From Zygnema circumcarinatum (lineage: Eukaryota > Streptophyta > Zygnematophyceae > Zygnematales > Zygnemataceae): a stretch of 64,000 bases of DNA. The position numbers were made by a program, and so were the translations under genes. Below the pieces are notes generated by a model. The model searched no databases. It saw only the letters and a list, made by a program, of their open reading frames with translations, and had not been told where the DNA came from. This document shows, piece after piece, positions 38,001 to 49,994 of this stretch (the stretch's first letter is position 1; each line of letters starts with the position of its first letter). The stretch lies in contig CM074805.1 of NCBI GenBank assembly GCA_037447605.1, forward strand, positions 3,316,900 through 3,380,899, in the 5' to 3' direction.

Positions 38001-40423
38001 CTATTCTCCCATACTTACTACCCATTATCAACGGACGGAAAAACCACCCCATCCAGTGAGACAACTATACTTACAAGTTACTGTCGGCAACCGCATGCAA
38101 AGCAGTTTCTTCTGATTTTGACGAACGAGACGTGGCACTGCCAGAGTCTCCAACTCGTCTTCTCTTCTGCCAAACCCCTCCCATCTATTTCATGACCGTG
38201 GACTGGAACAACATGTTCTTCAAGAGAGAGATCAACACTCATCCTTAATGCATGTCTTCCACACAAGAGAACACCAAATGTCAAGCCTCTATTCTCAACT
38301 AGTGCTAAGAGCCCTGCTAATTGGGTCAATCGTTCTGTTTCCAACTTGAAATGAATCAGCTTTAAGCTGGATAAAGGGTCATGCCTTCGACTGCAATTTT
38401 CACTGGCCTTCTCAAGACTCACCTTGTATGCTTTCAGCAGCTCCTGATTCTCCCACATGCGCTTGAAAAATGTCGGATCGCTGTACCGCTTCATGCAGGA
38501 ACCAACTGCCACTTCGCGAAATCTGTCCAACGTTCCAACTTCCACTTAGCTTTCAACTTCAAAGGAACACGACGAGGCTAGTATTTGGTTCCAACATACA
38601 TAATTTTCGAGGATGTGTGCAAACCTGTCCAGGCGATGAAATTGAGGAGGAGGATGGCACTGCTTATAGGCTTGGAGAACAAAGGAAGGAGGCCGGCTGT
38701 AAGTAAAATGTTGCTGTTTCAAGTTCACGTCAGCCCTAAATCGCAAACCTGCAGAAAACAGAATCAAATGTCAGGACACACACCTCAGCAACTTCATCCC
38801 GCATTTGTAGACTCTGGAAGTTTACAAAAAAATGACATTCAAAGCTCCCCCACTTGCTGTTGCTCAAGCGAAGGATCCAGCACACTGTTGTCAGACGAAA
38901 CCAAAGTAACTAAACCTAAACTTAACCCATACTACGCTATTCCCAATCGATTTCATCCTTCCTGACATGCTGGCCTGAAGAAATGCCTCTCTTGCCCTAA
39001 TCAAAAAACAACACGAGCTCATGTTTGCCCATACCTGGGTTGTGCACAAAACGCAAGGGGTCGCTTTCTTTCAGAAGCATTTCTTCCATCTGAGGCACCC
39101 GCTTCTCTAAGTTCTTTACTCGTGACAAAAGAACCTCTCTCCTTTTTGTTGTTTCTTCCACCTCTCGCCATACATCATCGAAGACTCCAGCCGCATACCT
39201 GAAACCAAATCCTCCCAAACAAATCGCAAAATCCTTTCAACAATTGTTTACTTTTGCCCCAAGAAAGTAGTCCGATGCTGAACATCTTCTCCACGCCATG
39301 CAAAGGTTTAACCGGATGCCACTACAGTCAAGAAAAACTACCTTAACTTCCAAATTGTCAACGAACTAACTTCCAGACAGCTGACGACCATTGCTTCGTC
39401 ACTCCATGAAATCCAAAAGGTCCCCTTGAACTTGCAGGTCTTAAACTAAATTTGATCATGACATGGGAAAGGACATATACAGAATTAAAAAAATAGGTTA
39501 CTTCCATTATTCTGAGTTGCAATGACTAAGCCTAAACAACCGCTTTTTTCTTGCTAGTCCACGTACAAACGCATGTTTTGTTGTTGGCCGCAGCCCTGAA
39601 AAACACAAATGTTCATATGGATAACAATGACGTAGACATGAGAATTACAGCGTGAAAGGAGTTACGTAACGAATTTCACGAGATCAAGTAAAAAGCATCT
39701 CCTAAGCAAGTGGATATATTCCGTAAGGGAGTCGGCCAAGGTGTAGACCGCTTTCAGGAAAGCAGTTGAAATGAATGAATCATGACATACTAGGAAACAC
39801 AAGAAGAAGGCGAGTAGAAGGCTGGCAAAACCTCGAACGCGCAAGTACCTCTCATACTGCGACAATCAAGTTAAAAGCTGGCAGTATGCGAAGTAGATTA
39901 ACCTAAAGCTTGTTCACAGGTTTTAACTATGACTATTTTGTTTGCCCTAAACCTCCACAACCTCGTCAGCAAGGCGAGTTTGCACATTTCAGTAAACCAA
40001 CTAACTTAAGGCACTTAACAGCGCCTCTGAAACACTTGTAACATGTTACAAATTAACATGTACAAGTTCTCATTGGTTCGCTGTTCTCAATGTCTTGCTT
40101 CAAGCTGGCAAACAAGAGGCATGGCCGAAGATATGGCATGGTCTCCCGGAACGGGACTCGTCTGCATGCTGCTGTGCAACATCATGACATGATGCCTGAC
40201 GCAGAATGCATGATGCCCGCCTACAGGCATGCATGAATGCTGTTGCCAGAGTGTGAGAAAGCACTCACTCTGAGAGCTCCCCCAGCTGTCGCAGAATGCC
40301 AACCAGGCTGGCCATGGCCACGCCCTGCAGGACGGCGGAAGGATCATCCTTGGGCGCCGCTTTGTACAGTGCCGGGTCAGCCAGACGCTCCTCCGCCGGA
40401 ATCTCTGCGCGGAAGAGCGGCAT
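32076..40423 (-). CDS. SCAR: SCAR/WAVE family actin regulator, very large
   Basis: Five exons: 40423-40269, 39198-39035, 38748-38625, 38522-38423 and one huge exon 37703-32076; phases agree, giving 2056 residues. The first ~185 residues are the SCAR homology domain: [39 protein letters not shown], a basic coiled-coil section ([20 protein letters not shown]), [17 protein letters not shown], and [12 protein letters not shown], all typical of plant SCAR proteins that bind the other WAVE-complex subunits and lead to Arp2/3 activation. The remaining ~1875 residues are Ser, Pro, Glu and Lys-rich and look disordered, with no domain seen. A charged helical stretch ([20 protein letters not shown]) lies near the end. 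I could not find the usual C-terminal WH2 and acidic VCA segment before the stop at 32076. The 5' UTR contains a GGGA array in transcript sense. Symbol by family. Confidence 0.85.
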
Positions 40424-40440
40424 AGCTGCCGGAGAGACCT

Positions 40441-40478
40441 CTCTCCTCCCTCTCCCTCCCTCCCTCCCTCCCTCCCTC
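40441..40478. repeat. (CCCT)n array in the SCAR leader
   Basis: About 38 bp of CCCT units on the plus strand, 18 bp upstream of the SCAR ATG, so the mRNA leader would read GGGA. It is complementary to the longer GGGA array at 41134-41341. Confidence 0.85.
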
Positions 40479-41133
40479 GGAGCGCGCCCTGCTCTGTCCC
40501 CCGCCTGCGCGCAGGCTCCGGCGGCCTCCCAGGTGGCGCCGCGTGGCCGGCTGCGAGCGCGGCAGAGCAGCCCTCCGTGGCCCGCCCCGCCCGGCCCAGC
40601 GCCAGCGCCAGTTCTCCTCCCCCTCCCGTGCAGGGCCCGAGTCGCGCGCCCTCCTGGAACCCTTGTACGGCCACTATGGCACACGTGCTGCTCGTACAGA
40701 GACGCGGCCCCCAGCTGGAAGGCACGCATACGGACCGTACATAGCCGTATGTATTCGTACGGCCCGTGGGGGGAATCTCCCAGGGGGGAGGCCGCGATTT
40801 GGCGGCACGGGCGCGGCGGAGTAAAGAGGGCGGCTGGCGACAGAACAGCTGACGTCGGCGGCGGGCGCCTGGCGAAAGCAGGAACCAATGGGAGACCCGC
40901 GCGCGTCAGCGGAGAGTCCGACGGCGGGGGGGCGCCGGCAGCGGGCCGTACAGTACGAATTTGTCCTTTTGCGGATCTCGGCGAGCCGTGTAACCCCGAG
41001 CGAGCGAGGCGGCCAAACGGACAGCGGCGCAGGCAGAAGGAGCGAAGGGACAGACCTCGAGGCCATCCATGGCGGCGTGCTCGGGGCCCAGGGCGACACG
41101 TGGTAAGAAGGACAGGGAAGTCCGCGCACCGTC

Positions 41134-41341
41134 GAAGGGAAGGGAAGGGAGGGCGGGAGGGAGGGAGGGAGGGAGGGAGGATGGAAGGCAGGCAGAGAGG
41201 AGGGAGAGAGGGAGGCAGGGAGGCAGGGAGTGAGGCAGGGAGGGAGGGAGGGCGGGAGGGAGGGAGGGAGGGAGGGAGGGAGGGAGGGAGGGAGGCAAGA
41301 AGGCAGGGAGGGAGGGAGGGAGGGATGCAGGGAGGGAGGCT
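41134..41341. repeat. (GGGA)n array
   Basis: About 208 bp of GGGA-type units with interspersed GGCA, about 710 bp upstream of the SCAR ATG. Produces false open frames on both strands (Gly-Arg-Glu and Leu-Pro-Pro-Ser repeats). Confidence 0.9.
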
Positions 41342-42225
41342 GGGGGGAGCCGTGCCTGGTACGGTGCCATTTCCGTACGGTACGGTGACCGATGGATGAT
41401 GGACTGATGGGTGGGAGCAGACCAGGCGCGCCACGAGGCACATGGGGACACAGTTTTTGTCGCCACGAAGGTCAGACCGTTATGGTTATATCAGACTTGA
41501 CAGAATCGGAGGGGAATCGCTGCCTTGCTCAAAATGCTGCAATAAGCACTCGGAATTCACTATCATCAAAATTGGCATTGGCAAATGATTTTTTTTTACC
41601 ATGCGTTTTCCAAACTGCAGTACCGGTAGTGAATCCGGCTCAGAGTTCACAACAGTAGTATAAAATATTTAGGACCACAATGTAGTAATATTATCATAGA
41701 AGAAAAGCAGTTCACACTGAACGATTTGAGCGCCACGCGGTCTAACTTGAGGCAACATGCCAGGCCCCATCTCAACAGACGCGACAACAGTAGAATGGCT
41801 GAAGGCTCCTTGTTAAGTCCTGGGCACAGGTCGCCAAGAGTATGGCAACCACCTAACACGTGTGTATCTGACACTCCTTTTCTTCCACCCTATTAACCTT
41901 CACCGATACCACAAGGACGTAAATTATTAATTAAACTACGTGCGTTGGAAAGAACTACACCGAGTCTTACCTACAGTACAACACGACTGCTGCTTTCAAA
42001 GCCCTCAGCAGCAGTGTTTCTTTATCTGAAAAAGGCGCCCTCAACTGCAAAATCCGCCCATGTACTGACCTTTATACGAGCCCGCCCTTTTTACAGCCAG
42101 TCGGACAATCACCACATTCATAAAAATTCACCGAATGCAGCCCTCCACGAGTCATCTGTAACGAGCAAATACCAACCCACCGATATCCAAGTGCTAAATC
42201 CGCAAAAAGGCTCCAAGAAATTCCC

Positions 42226-45200
42226 TCAGCCAAATGGGTTGCTGCTGCTGAGGCCATTCCGGGTTGAGTTGCTTGAAGACGTGAAAGGAAGCCCGAGCCC
42301 CGCAAAGGGGTCCACAGGAGGTGGTGCGACTGTGGTGGCTGCAGCCGCCTTCCCAAAGGGGTTCCCCGCAGCACCAAATGAGTCTCCGCTATGAGACCCA
42401 GGAGCACTGCCGACACTGCTTGGCCCATATCCAGTAGCTCCCACACTGCTGGGACCATAACTGCTTCTACCAGCACTATTCGGCCCATGGTTTCCATACC
42501 CACCTGCCCCATTAGAGCTTGGGCCATAACCCCCATGCCCAGTACTGCTGGGGCCATACCCAGCTCCATCCGTACTGCTGGGCCCATAACCACCACCTCC
42601 CATAGTGCTTGGACCATAGCCAACTCCGCCGCTACTGTTGGGTGCATAGCCAACTGCCCCAGGGTTTCCTGCCATTTGATAGGCTCCTGTGCTTCCAGGC
42701 CCTTGATACTGAGTCCCTGTGGGCATGTAGGTTGAACCACCGTATTGTGCAGAGTATCCATAGCCACCTACTCCATGAACCTCTGTCACAAGCTGAGGGA
42801 GGCTGCGAATAGACATGAAAGGAGAGGGATACTCAATCAGACTCGAGCATAAATCCAAAATCAGCGAGAAGATGTATCGTTTCTGCGTTAGCAAAAAATT
42901 TCTCAACGAAGCACAAGAGTTGAACGTCTTGTTGTTGCCCCTTCTCCAAATAGTGCAGCATGTCCTATGGAAGGCAAGCATCCAGATGTTCCTGCTTCAA
43001 CCCTTCCTATTTGAAAGAAAGTAAACGCCCAAAATGCAACTCCTTTATGGTTACAAAACTTTTTGACAATTGAGGAGGTCTTTGTCACTACTCACCCCCC
43101 AGAGTCAGGAGCAAAGCCGCCCATCTGTCCAGAACCTGGCACACCTGCATCAACCATACGGTCTTGCAAATTACTAAATCGCAATGCCAAGCTATAAAGA
43201 AACAGCTTCATAATTCTCCATTTTTTTACGAAAACCAAAAATACATGAAAGATCTTAAAATCTCTCCCTACTCTAAGATTTTGAGTTCCAAGCCTCACCA
43301 ACAGGTGGATAGGAAGCAGGGCCTGTCATTGAGCCCCATGACGAGAATTGAGCTCCCCCCGGAGCCGGTACAGAGAGCGGACCGGGACCCATAGGCCGCG
43401 GAAGGGCATCTTGCAGGGGTGCCATGGAGAACGCCTGCAAAGCGGGCAAACAGAGCTTCAGAAATCAAACACGGTCGTAATTGCAGAAGAGTCCCAAGGA
43501 GGTGAATTCTCCCGGTTTTTGCGAATCCCCAAAAGTGCTCTCTTCGACAACTCAAAGCACGTGACGCACTGTCGCATGCATTAACATCTTCCCACTAGCT
43601 CATTAAAAAAAAGGAACATCAGACTTGTCGAATTCCCAGCCACGTCACAAGCTATAGAATCTGGCTCTTGCAGCCACCTGATTCGAGCAGTCTCCTAAAC
43701 GTGCAGCAAATTAAAACGAGACCAATAAACCTCCACTGCCACGTATTGTTGTACCTTTGCAGCACTCAAAGTTACTCAAGATGATATGAAGGCAAACATA
43801 AAGGCGACGGCATTGCACATGTCAAGCTTGACTTGAAGAATAAAACGTGCAAAATGACTTACAGGAGTAGATGCTGTAGCTGTCGGTGAAAGGTCATCGT
43901 CGAATGGGTTCAACGACTTGGGTGGTTGCGCATAGGCAGGAATAGTACCCTGGATTCATGGGGCATAGTAGGAACAAGAAGAAGTGGCCACTATGAGCCA
44001 CTACAGGAGATATCGAACGACAGCTCAGACAGAACTTCAAGAGAAAAAAAAATGTTGCACATCAGAAAAAGGACACTATTCAAAGCAGGACGTAGTTTTC
44101 ATAGCCAAATCATAGATACGCTTACATTTACAAGTAAGGAAAAACAAACAAATCAATGACTTCAATGTCTAAATCCAGCATCTGTCACTTTGCAAGTGAG
44201 AAAACAGAAGGACAAACACCTTTCAAAAATATGAGGTCTACTTACGCATGATAGACAAAAGTTTATTGACATTCAGGTCGATACCTGTCACCAATCTACA
44301 AATAAAGAATTCAATGGACGGAAAGATGGGCCTCACGTACTGGCACGTCTGTCACAAGAGGGGTATACTGAGAATAGCCCTGCTGGTTAGGAGGAGGGTT
44401 CGGTGCGCCATAGCCTCCTAAAGGAAGGGCCGCCACATAGTGAGCTGACTGTGCATACATCATGGTGCTTGGTGGACCATACGGATTGGGATCAGAGAAG
44501 AAGTCCTGGACAAGACAAACGAAGCGAAAAACTCAACTGAGGTGAGGTCTGTATACTGTTTTGTTGCCAAATACAAATCACAGCACTTCACTTGCGATGA
44601 TTACTGCCGTGTAGCGTCATAGATGAAATACACACACACACTTCCCTATTTTGGTGACTTTCTTTGTAAAAAAATCTTATCAAATGACCTCCATAGAAGT
44701 AGACCATTACCTCTGGAATCTCCCTCCTTGCAAGTCGATCTGCTGGCTGAGGGCCAGCAGGAGGTCCTTCGGGAGCAGCTGGTCCCGCATGCTGAGGTGG
44801 GACGACTTCAGAAGTTGCAGTGGGAAGTGAACTTTTGACGTTAGAGGAGGGACCCGCAGAAGTGGGAGACGCGGCTACAGCTGCTGGAGATGTTGGACCA
44901 CCTCCAAAGCTTGAAGGGCCCCCAAAACTGGCTGGACCAGCTCCACTTGGAAAGACTCCTACGGTTGGTGGAGCAGCTGGAGGATTACTCCATGGAGAAG
45001 GATTCAAGTTTGTGGAGGGGGGGTGGGTGCCGCCAGGAGCAGAAATTGGAACAGATCCTGATGGATTCACATTGACCGGAGGTAGAGCAGACGAGGAAGA
45101 AGAACCAGTAGAAGGAGGACCGGAAGCAGGAAGAGGAGGCGCTGTCTGCGCAGTCGAGTCACTAAATGCATCCCATGTTTGAGGTTGTGGTGGTGCAACG

Positions 45201-48200
45201 GGTTGGGAGGTCTGGTGACTGACAGGATGAGCCTGCAGACAGGATGAAGAATGAGCCAGAATAAACAGAATTTCGAAGTGAGCCAAAAAAGAGCACTAGC
45301 TTAGAACAACTATTCAGATCTTATAGCACACGGGTTTACATGTTCTAAGGAGTCTAGTATATTCCTTGTAGGCTAAACAGCACCTACCTCAAACTTTGCG
45401 GGAAGAAACTAACCTGCATCGGATAAACAGCACTCTGCACAGCATCGAGCTTGCTCCCTTGAGTTGCTGCTACTGGTGGGGCCCATTGATCCACAACACT
45501 AGGCCCAGGCCCCGGAGGCCAAGGCGTTGCGCCATTTGAGTGACCACCGGCTGCTGATGGCATAGGGTCAAAGGTGGCCCAAGAAGTAACAGCTCCCAGA
45601 GCAACAGTAGAGGGAACAGAAGGAGCAGCAAGTTCTTGGAGCCCAAAAGGATCGGCAAATTGGTTTGATGATGCATCGGATGCAGGTGCAGGCGAAGAAC
45701 CGATGGAAAAGTCAATGAGGCTTGCTGGCTCCTGGAGAGCATTTGGCCTTCTTCCACTCTCAGGCGTAGCCGATTCACCTTTAACATCCTGACTGGGAAA
45801 TAGCTTCCGCTGTATATCCTGCACCTCACCAATTCGACCACAAACCGACGTCACTATGGTCAAGCAATGCCGTAGCTTGTAGAAGTTGCGCAGCTCTTGA
45901 AATATAGTTGTCATTTCCCATGGCAGTCTATACAAAAGGTGAGGTGGAGACGAACATGAGGGATATCCCAAACAGGCAAGAAAGGTACAAAACTGTTTTC
46001 AGCTCACATACGGCCAATCAGAACTGTCTAAACGAGGTTAGACGGACAATGGTAGGCGAGATACCAAGAACAACCCATCCTAGAATTCTGCGCAATTGTT
46101 CCTCTTGATCACTCTCCAATTTGTAGCTTTACGGTCATCATATATATTTTGGTCAGCTGCAAATTAGATAACTGATTCAGCCTTGAATTATTCTGCTCAA
46201 GCTTCTTCCTGGTTAAGCAAAACCCATGATGGCCTGGCCCTTAAGTGATCAACTTCCACACGGACAGTATGAAGTTTGCCTACATGACAATGACAAATAC
46301 TCACCGGCGATACAACTCTTGGCGCCGATCTTGAGCTTCCTGATACAGTATCCTCAGCATATCCCAGCACCACAATTCTGTCTACCTCCTTTCCCAGTAT
46401 ATCTGTGATAGGACGAGTTTGTGGTGAATCATTGTTTGGACGGTTAGGTCGATGCCGATCTGTAGCATCGGAACGGTCACTGCTTTGTTCCCTCGAGTCT
46501 TTGGAATTGCCATTCTTCAAAGACGTTATGCTCTTCACCATGTTTCTGGTGTCTTTCAGCGTGACTGCTGGTTGCTTTGCCTGCTTCATCCGGCAATTCC
46601 CAGAATCAGTTGCCTTGCAGCTATGTATTTAGTACCGGCAATTGAATGATTGCTCACAGACGCTCACATATTACAAAAGTCGAAAAATTAGCAGCTCCAG
46701 CTCATAAATCATAAATTACCTCGCTCGCTGCATCACAAGCGGTGCCTAGGAGCTTGTGATCTGCGAAATCCAACACCTAACTGCGAAATCTAACAACTGA
46801 CTTCCCAGCACCTTTCAATTTCAATTTCCATTGCAACTTATGGTTCAGTTCATCCTTTTTTTCTTGAATCTCTTATCAGTCTTGCCGCATGTTTCCATTT
46901 TCTAGGTCATAGTCATCATTTAGTTTTAGAAAAGCTATCTAAGGTGTACATGATTAATGGGTTAAGTTGCAACTCAAAACAAAAAAAAAAAAGTGGCATG
47001 TCCCCACACATTTGAACGTCGCATAGTGCAACTGATCCAGGTCAGTGCCTCACGAAATCACGCTCAATTCGAGGACCAACTGGATGTCAAAAGTAAGGAG
47101 TGTTGGTACGTATGTAGCTAAGCCATTATCGCCCACCTCACGATGACAGAAAAGGTAACAAAATAGGAGATAGTAGAATAATTTTGCAAAGCAAACAAGT
47201 GCTCACCGCTGCAGGAGCAGGTGCCTCTCCTGTGAATCTTCTTTCAACGTACACAAGCTTGATGAATTCTCTCAACCTTGGCACATCACTGCCATCTCAC
47301 GTTGGAAAGGTCAGGAGACCTCCACGCAAAACTGGAAGAGAATTGCCAATCTTAGCAAAAGTTTATCAGGAGAGGCGATATCCAGAAAGGATGTTTGTCT
47401 TCCCGATGGATTAATGGAATATTCAAAAGAAAAACAAAAACAATTTCCGCCAACACTAAAAAGGTCCAGGACTGGCCACATCCCAGTTTCCGACGGCCCA
47501 CTGTAAGGCCCTCTCAACACTTATTTTATGCGAAAAGATGTTCTTCACCAGAAATATTTTTAGGTCACAAAGGTTAACCCACCTGTTGTCTGGCAGCGGC
47601 TGGCGACTCGAATCCCAGGTTTTAAAATACGTTTGTCTCGCTTTCTGCATACAAAACGAAAGATTGAAGAAAGGAAGAGTAAGATTTGGGACTAAAGCAA
47701 ACTAATTACAGCAAATAAGAGAGAGAAAAATAGTAAGATGGAGATTTTCTAAAGCATGACAAGAATTGCTTAGTCACTTACAACACCAATGATGTAAGCT
47801 GCCATCAGAAAGAGAAAGGTTTCCTTCATGATACAACTCCTCCAACTTCTAACCTCTTTCGGTATCGGAAATTGTTAAGCAATACAAACATCTGAACGCT
47901 TCCAACAGTCGAAACATACGACAAAAGCCTTCAATTATCAAGCTCACCATGGATAGCAATCAAGGTATGAAAGCAGATTATCAAGAAACTAGGAACAGTC
48001 GGCTCCGGAACTTCATGTCTCCCTTAATGCAAGAGGCAAACTCAGAAACTCGGACAGCCAAAGTAAAAATGAAGGAGAAGTCTAGATTGAGCATAGTGCT
48101 AACCTCATTACCACCAAGTTGCAAAGAAGCTGCTTCCTCTTTTGAGAATTTCGCCATGGAGACAGACTTGATGCGATGAGAGAATTCGCGGCTGCAAGTT

Positions 48201-48942
48201 ACATGATTTTGCACATTTAGGACATGAATATGGTTTTCCCCATTTAATATACTTCTGCCTATAAGAGAAATGAGCAATATAGAAAAGAATACAACGTGTC
48301 CGAGCTATTTTGCTTGAGTGCGTGGGGTGTGCCGAGAAGCTCGATAGCATTAATGCCACAATAATGGCCGAAATGGCCATAATGGTTCCAGAAACAAAGC
48401 CTTAACGAACGGGCCTATACAAGGGTGAAAGATCGGTTTAGAGCGTCAGGAATAAGAGAGTTAAGTCACTCACTGTATCCCGCTGCAGGACGTGCAGACA
48501 AATGTGTTGAAGCTTGAGCACACATACTGGGGACCCTGCAGAGAACATAAGCAAAAAAGTACCGTGGATTCAGTTGCCATCTGGCACGGGATGACGTCAA
48601 TATTCAATCCGACAAAATTAATGTGCTAGTCCCATTCAGAACACATCAGCAAACTCTGTCAGCAATCTTTATGTGCAGTCAGAAATAGGTCAAGAAGCCA
48701 CTCGGAAGATGGCGATGCACTTCCAGCAGTACGAGTTGTAAGCTAAACTTCCTCAGAATTGAAAGTAAGCAGAAATTCATCCGCAAATCCACTAGGCGAA
48801 TATCTATGGTAGAAGTGATGTTTCCGCATATGCGGACACTTACCAAACTATTACAATTTATGCACTTTCGATTATCAGAAAGCTTCAGCAACCCTCTAAT
48901 TATCTTTTCACTCTTCTCAGCTTCTTTCGCGTTGATCCCCAT
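42226..48942 (-). CDS. AGD14: ArfGAP, AGD14-like
   Basis: Thirteen exons: 48942-48844, 48535-48474, 48191-48104, 47644-47583, 47288-47207, 46580-46305, 45818-45414, 45232-44711, 44505-44341, 43949-43863, 43434-43299, 43144-43096, 42802-42226; phases close to 869 residues. The N-terminus is a complete ArfGAP domain that stimulates GTP hydrolysis by ARF GTPases in vesicle traffic: EKIIRGLLKL, a C-x2-C-x16-C-x2-C zinc finger (CINC...CTSC), the arginine of SGIHREFSHR as catalytic finger, KSVSMAKF, TYFKTWDSSRQPLPDN and RLREFIKLVYVERRFTGE. The rest is disordered with endocytic-type motifs: DPFG, LNPFDDD, GNPFG, and a terminal SNPFG. Near the end are about seven GYGPSS repeats. The layout matches Arabidopsis AGD14, which also ends in NPF, but it is longer. 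The symbol is by similarity. A 5' UTR exon probably lies near 48943-48960. Confidence 0.92.
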
Positions 48943-49994
48943 ATCGAAAGATCTTCTGAGCTGCAAATGCCGATTCTATCCAGACCCCAGAAAACGTGCC
49001 CTGCACACAGAAAATGCAAAACAAAACAAACATATGATTGACATTCGTCCGTTGCCAATTACAATATCCAGACCCGTCGTACAAAAGTGACAATTGCACG
49101 AAAGAAACGCAATGTGCCGTTCAGCCCTGTTCACTGCAAGCAGACAGAAAAAGCCATACCTTTCCAACTCTCAACAAGCCCTCCGTTCAAACCCTCACCT
49201 GATCTGATCCTGGAACGAGCCTGCCTCACGCCTACCCTGCCCTGCCCTACCCTGCCCCGCTGACCACCTTCCTGTCCTCCTGCGCTACCAAGGCTCTTCT
49301 CGAATCCCTTTCCCTGCAACAAGCAGCCGTCCCCTAGAGAGGCGAACAGCGCATGACGAGAGCAGAGCGGCAGGGCGGGCGCCCTGACGTTGCAGGACGG
49401 CGCCTGCAACTGCGCAGAAGGGGCTTTGCCTGACCTCGCCTGGCCTGGCCTGGCCTGGCCTGCCCCCCAATGCGCCCTGGGCTGCCTGCTGCTCCCCGCG
49501 GGTATGGTATCCGTTGGCTGCCTGCCAGGCAGGCACTTAGGGCCCGGGCAGGCGCGGAGGCGCCAGGCGGGCTTGGCAGCCTTAGGCAGGCCATGCACAT
49601 GCATGTGCAGGGTCCATGGGATGTGCATCGTCGCATCATCCGGCACTAGGACATACCCGCATGACATGCGGCATGGCATGGCATGAGCATGGGCAGTAGA
49701 GCGGCATGTGTAGATGGATGGTACCATTGGTATGGTATGGTCCGTGAATGTACCCACATCCCACGCCGGTTGAACACAGGCACATGTACATTTGTTCTGT
49801 TCTCCAAAACTGGAGGTTGTGGAACGGGAACGGCGAACAAAATGCCGCGCATGGAACGAGCTGCAAGAAAAGGGCGGGCGCATGGCACCTCGGAAGCTTT
49901 ATTTTTAGCTCGGTTCCCCCGGAGGCTTCTGCACCGAGCAGCTCCCGCGCCTTCTCGTAGAAGATTGTTAGGGTTTTGGAGTATCTGGCACGCC
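48943..49994. promoter_or_regulatory. Shared upstream region of ArfGAP (-) and GRF gene (+)
   Basis: About 1.05 kb between divergent start codons. The middle is GC-rich with CCTGG and CCTGCC runs near 49435-49470, and short GCATG/CATGC repeats at 49588-49690. It is probably a bidirectional promoter with leader introns. No gene is supported. Confidence 0.5.

Larger units (their letters stand above)
40424..42225. other. SCAR promoter and intergenic region
   Basis: GC-rich promoter island with many GTACGG words (40660-40760 and 41360-41390), a GACACGTGG site at 41094-41103, and two GGGA/CCCT arrays listed separately. Right of 41450 the sequence becomes AT-rich and holds the 3' flank of the ArfGAP gene. 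Long frames on both strands at 40265-41443 are produced by the repeats, apart from SCAR exon 1. Confidence 0.6.

Noticed and set aside
40265-41443. 392-codon minus and 367-codon plus frames
   Set aside because: Except for SCAR exon 1 at 40423-40269, they translate GGGA/CCCT arrays. The upstream extension of the SCAR frame is leader and promoter.
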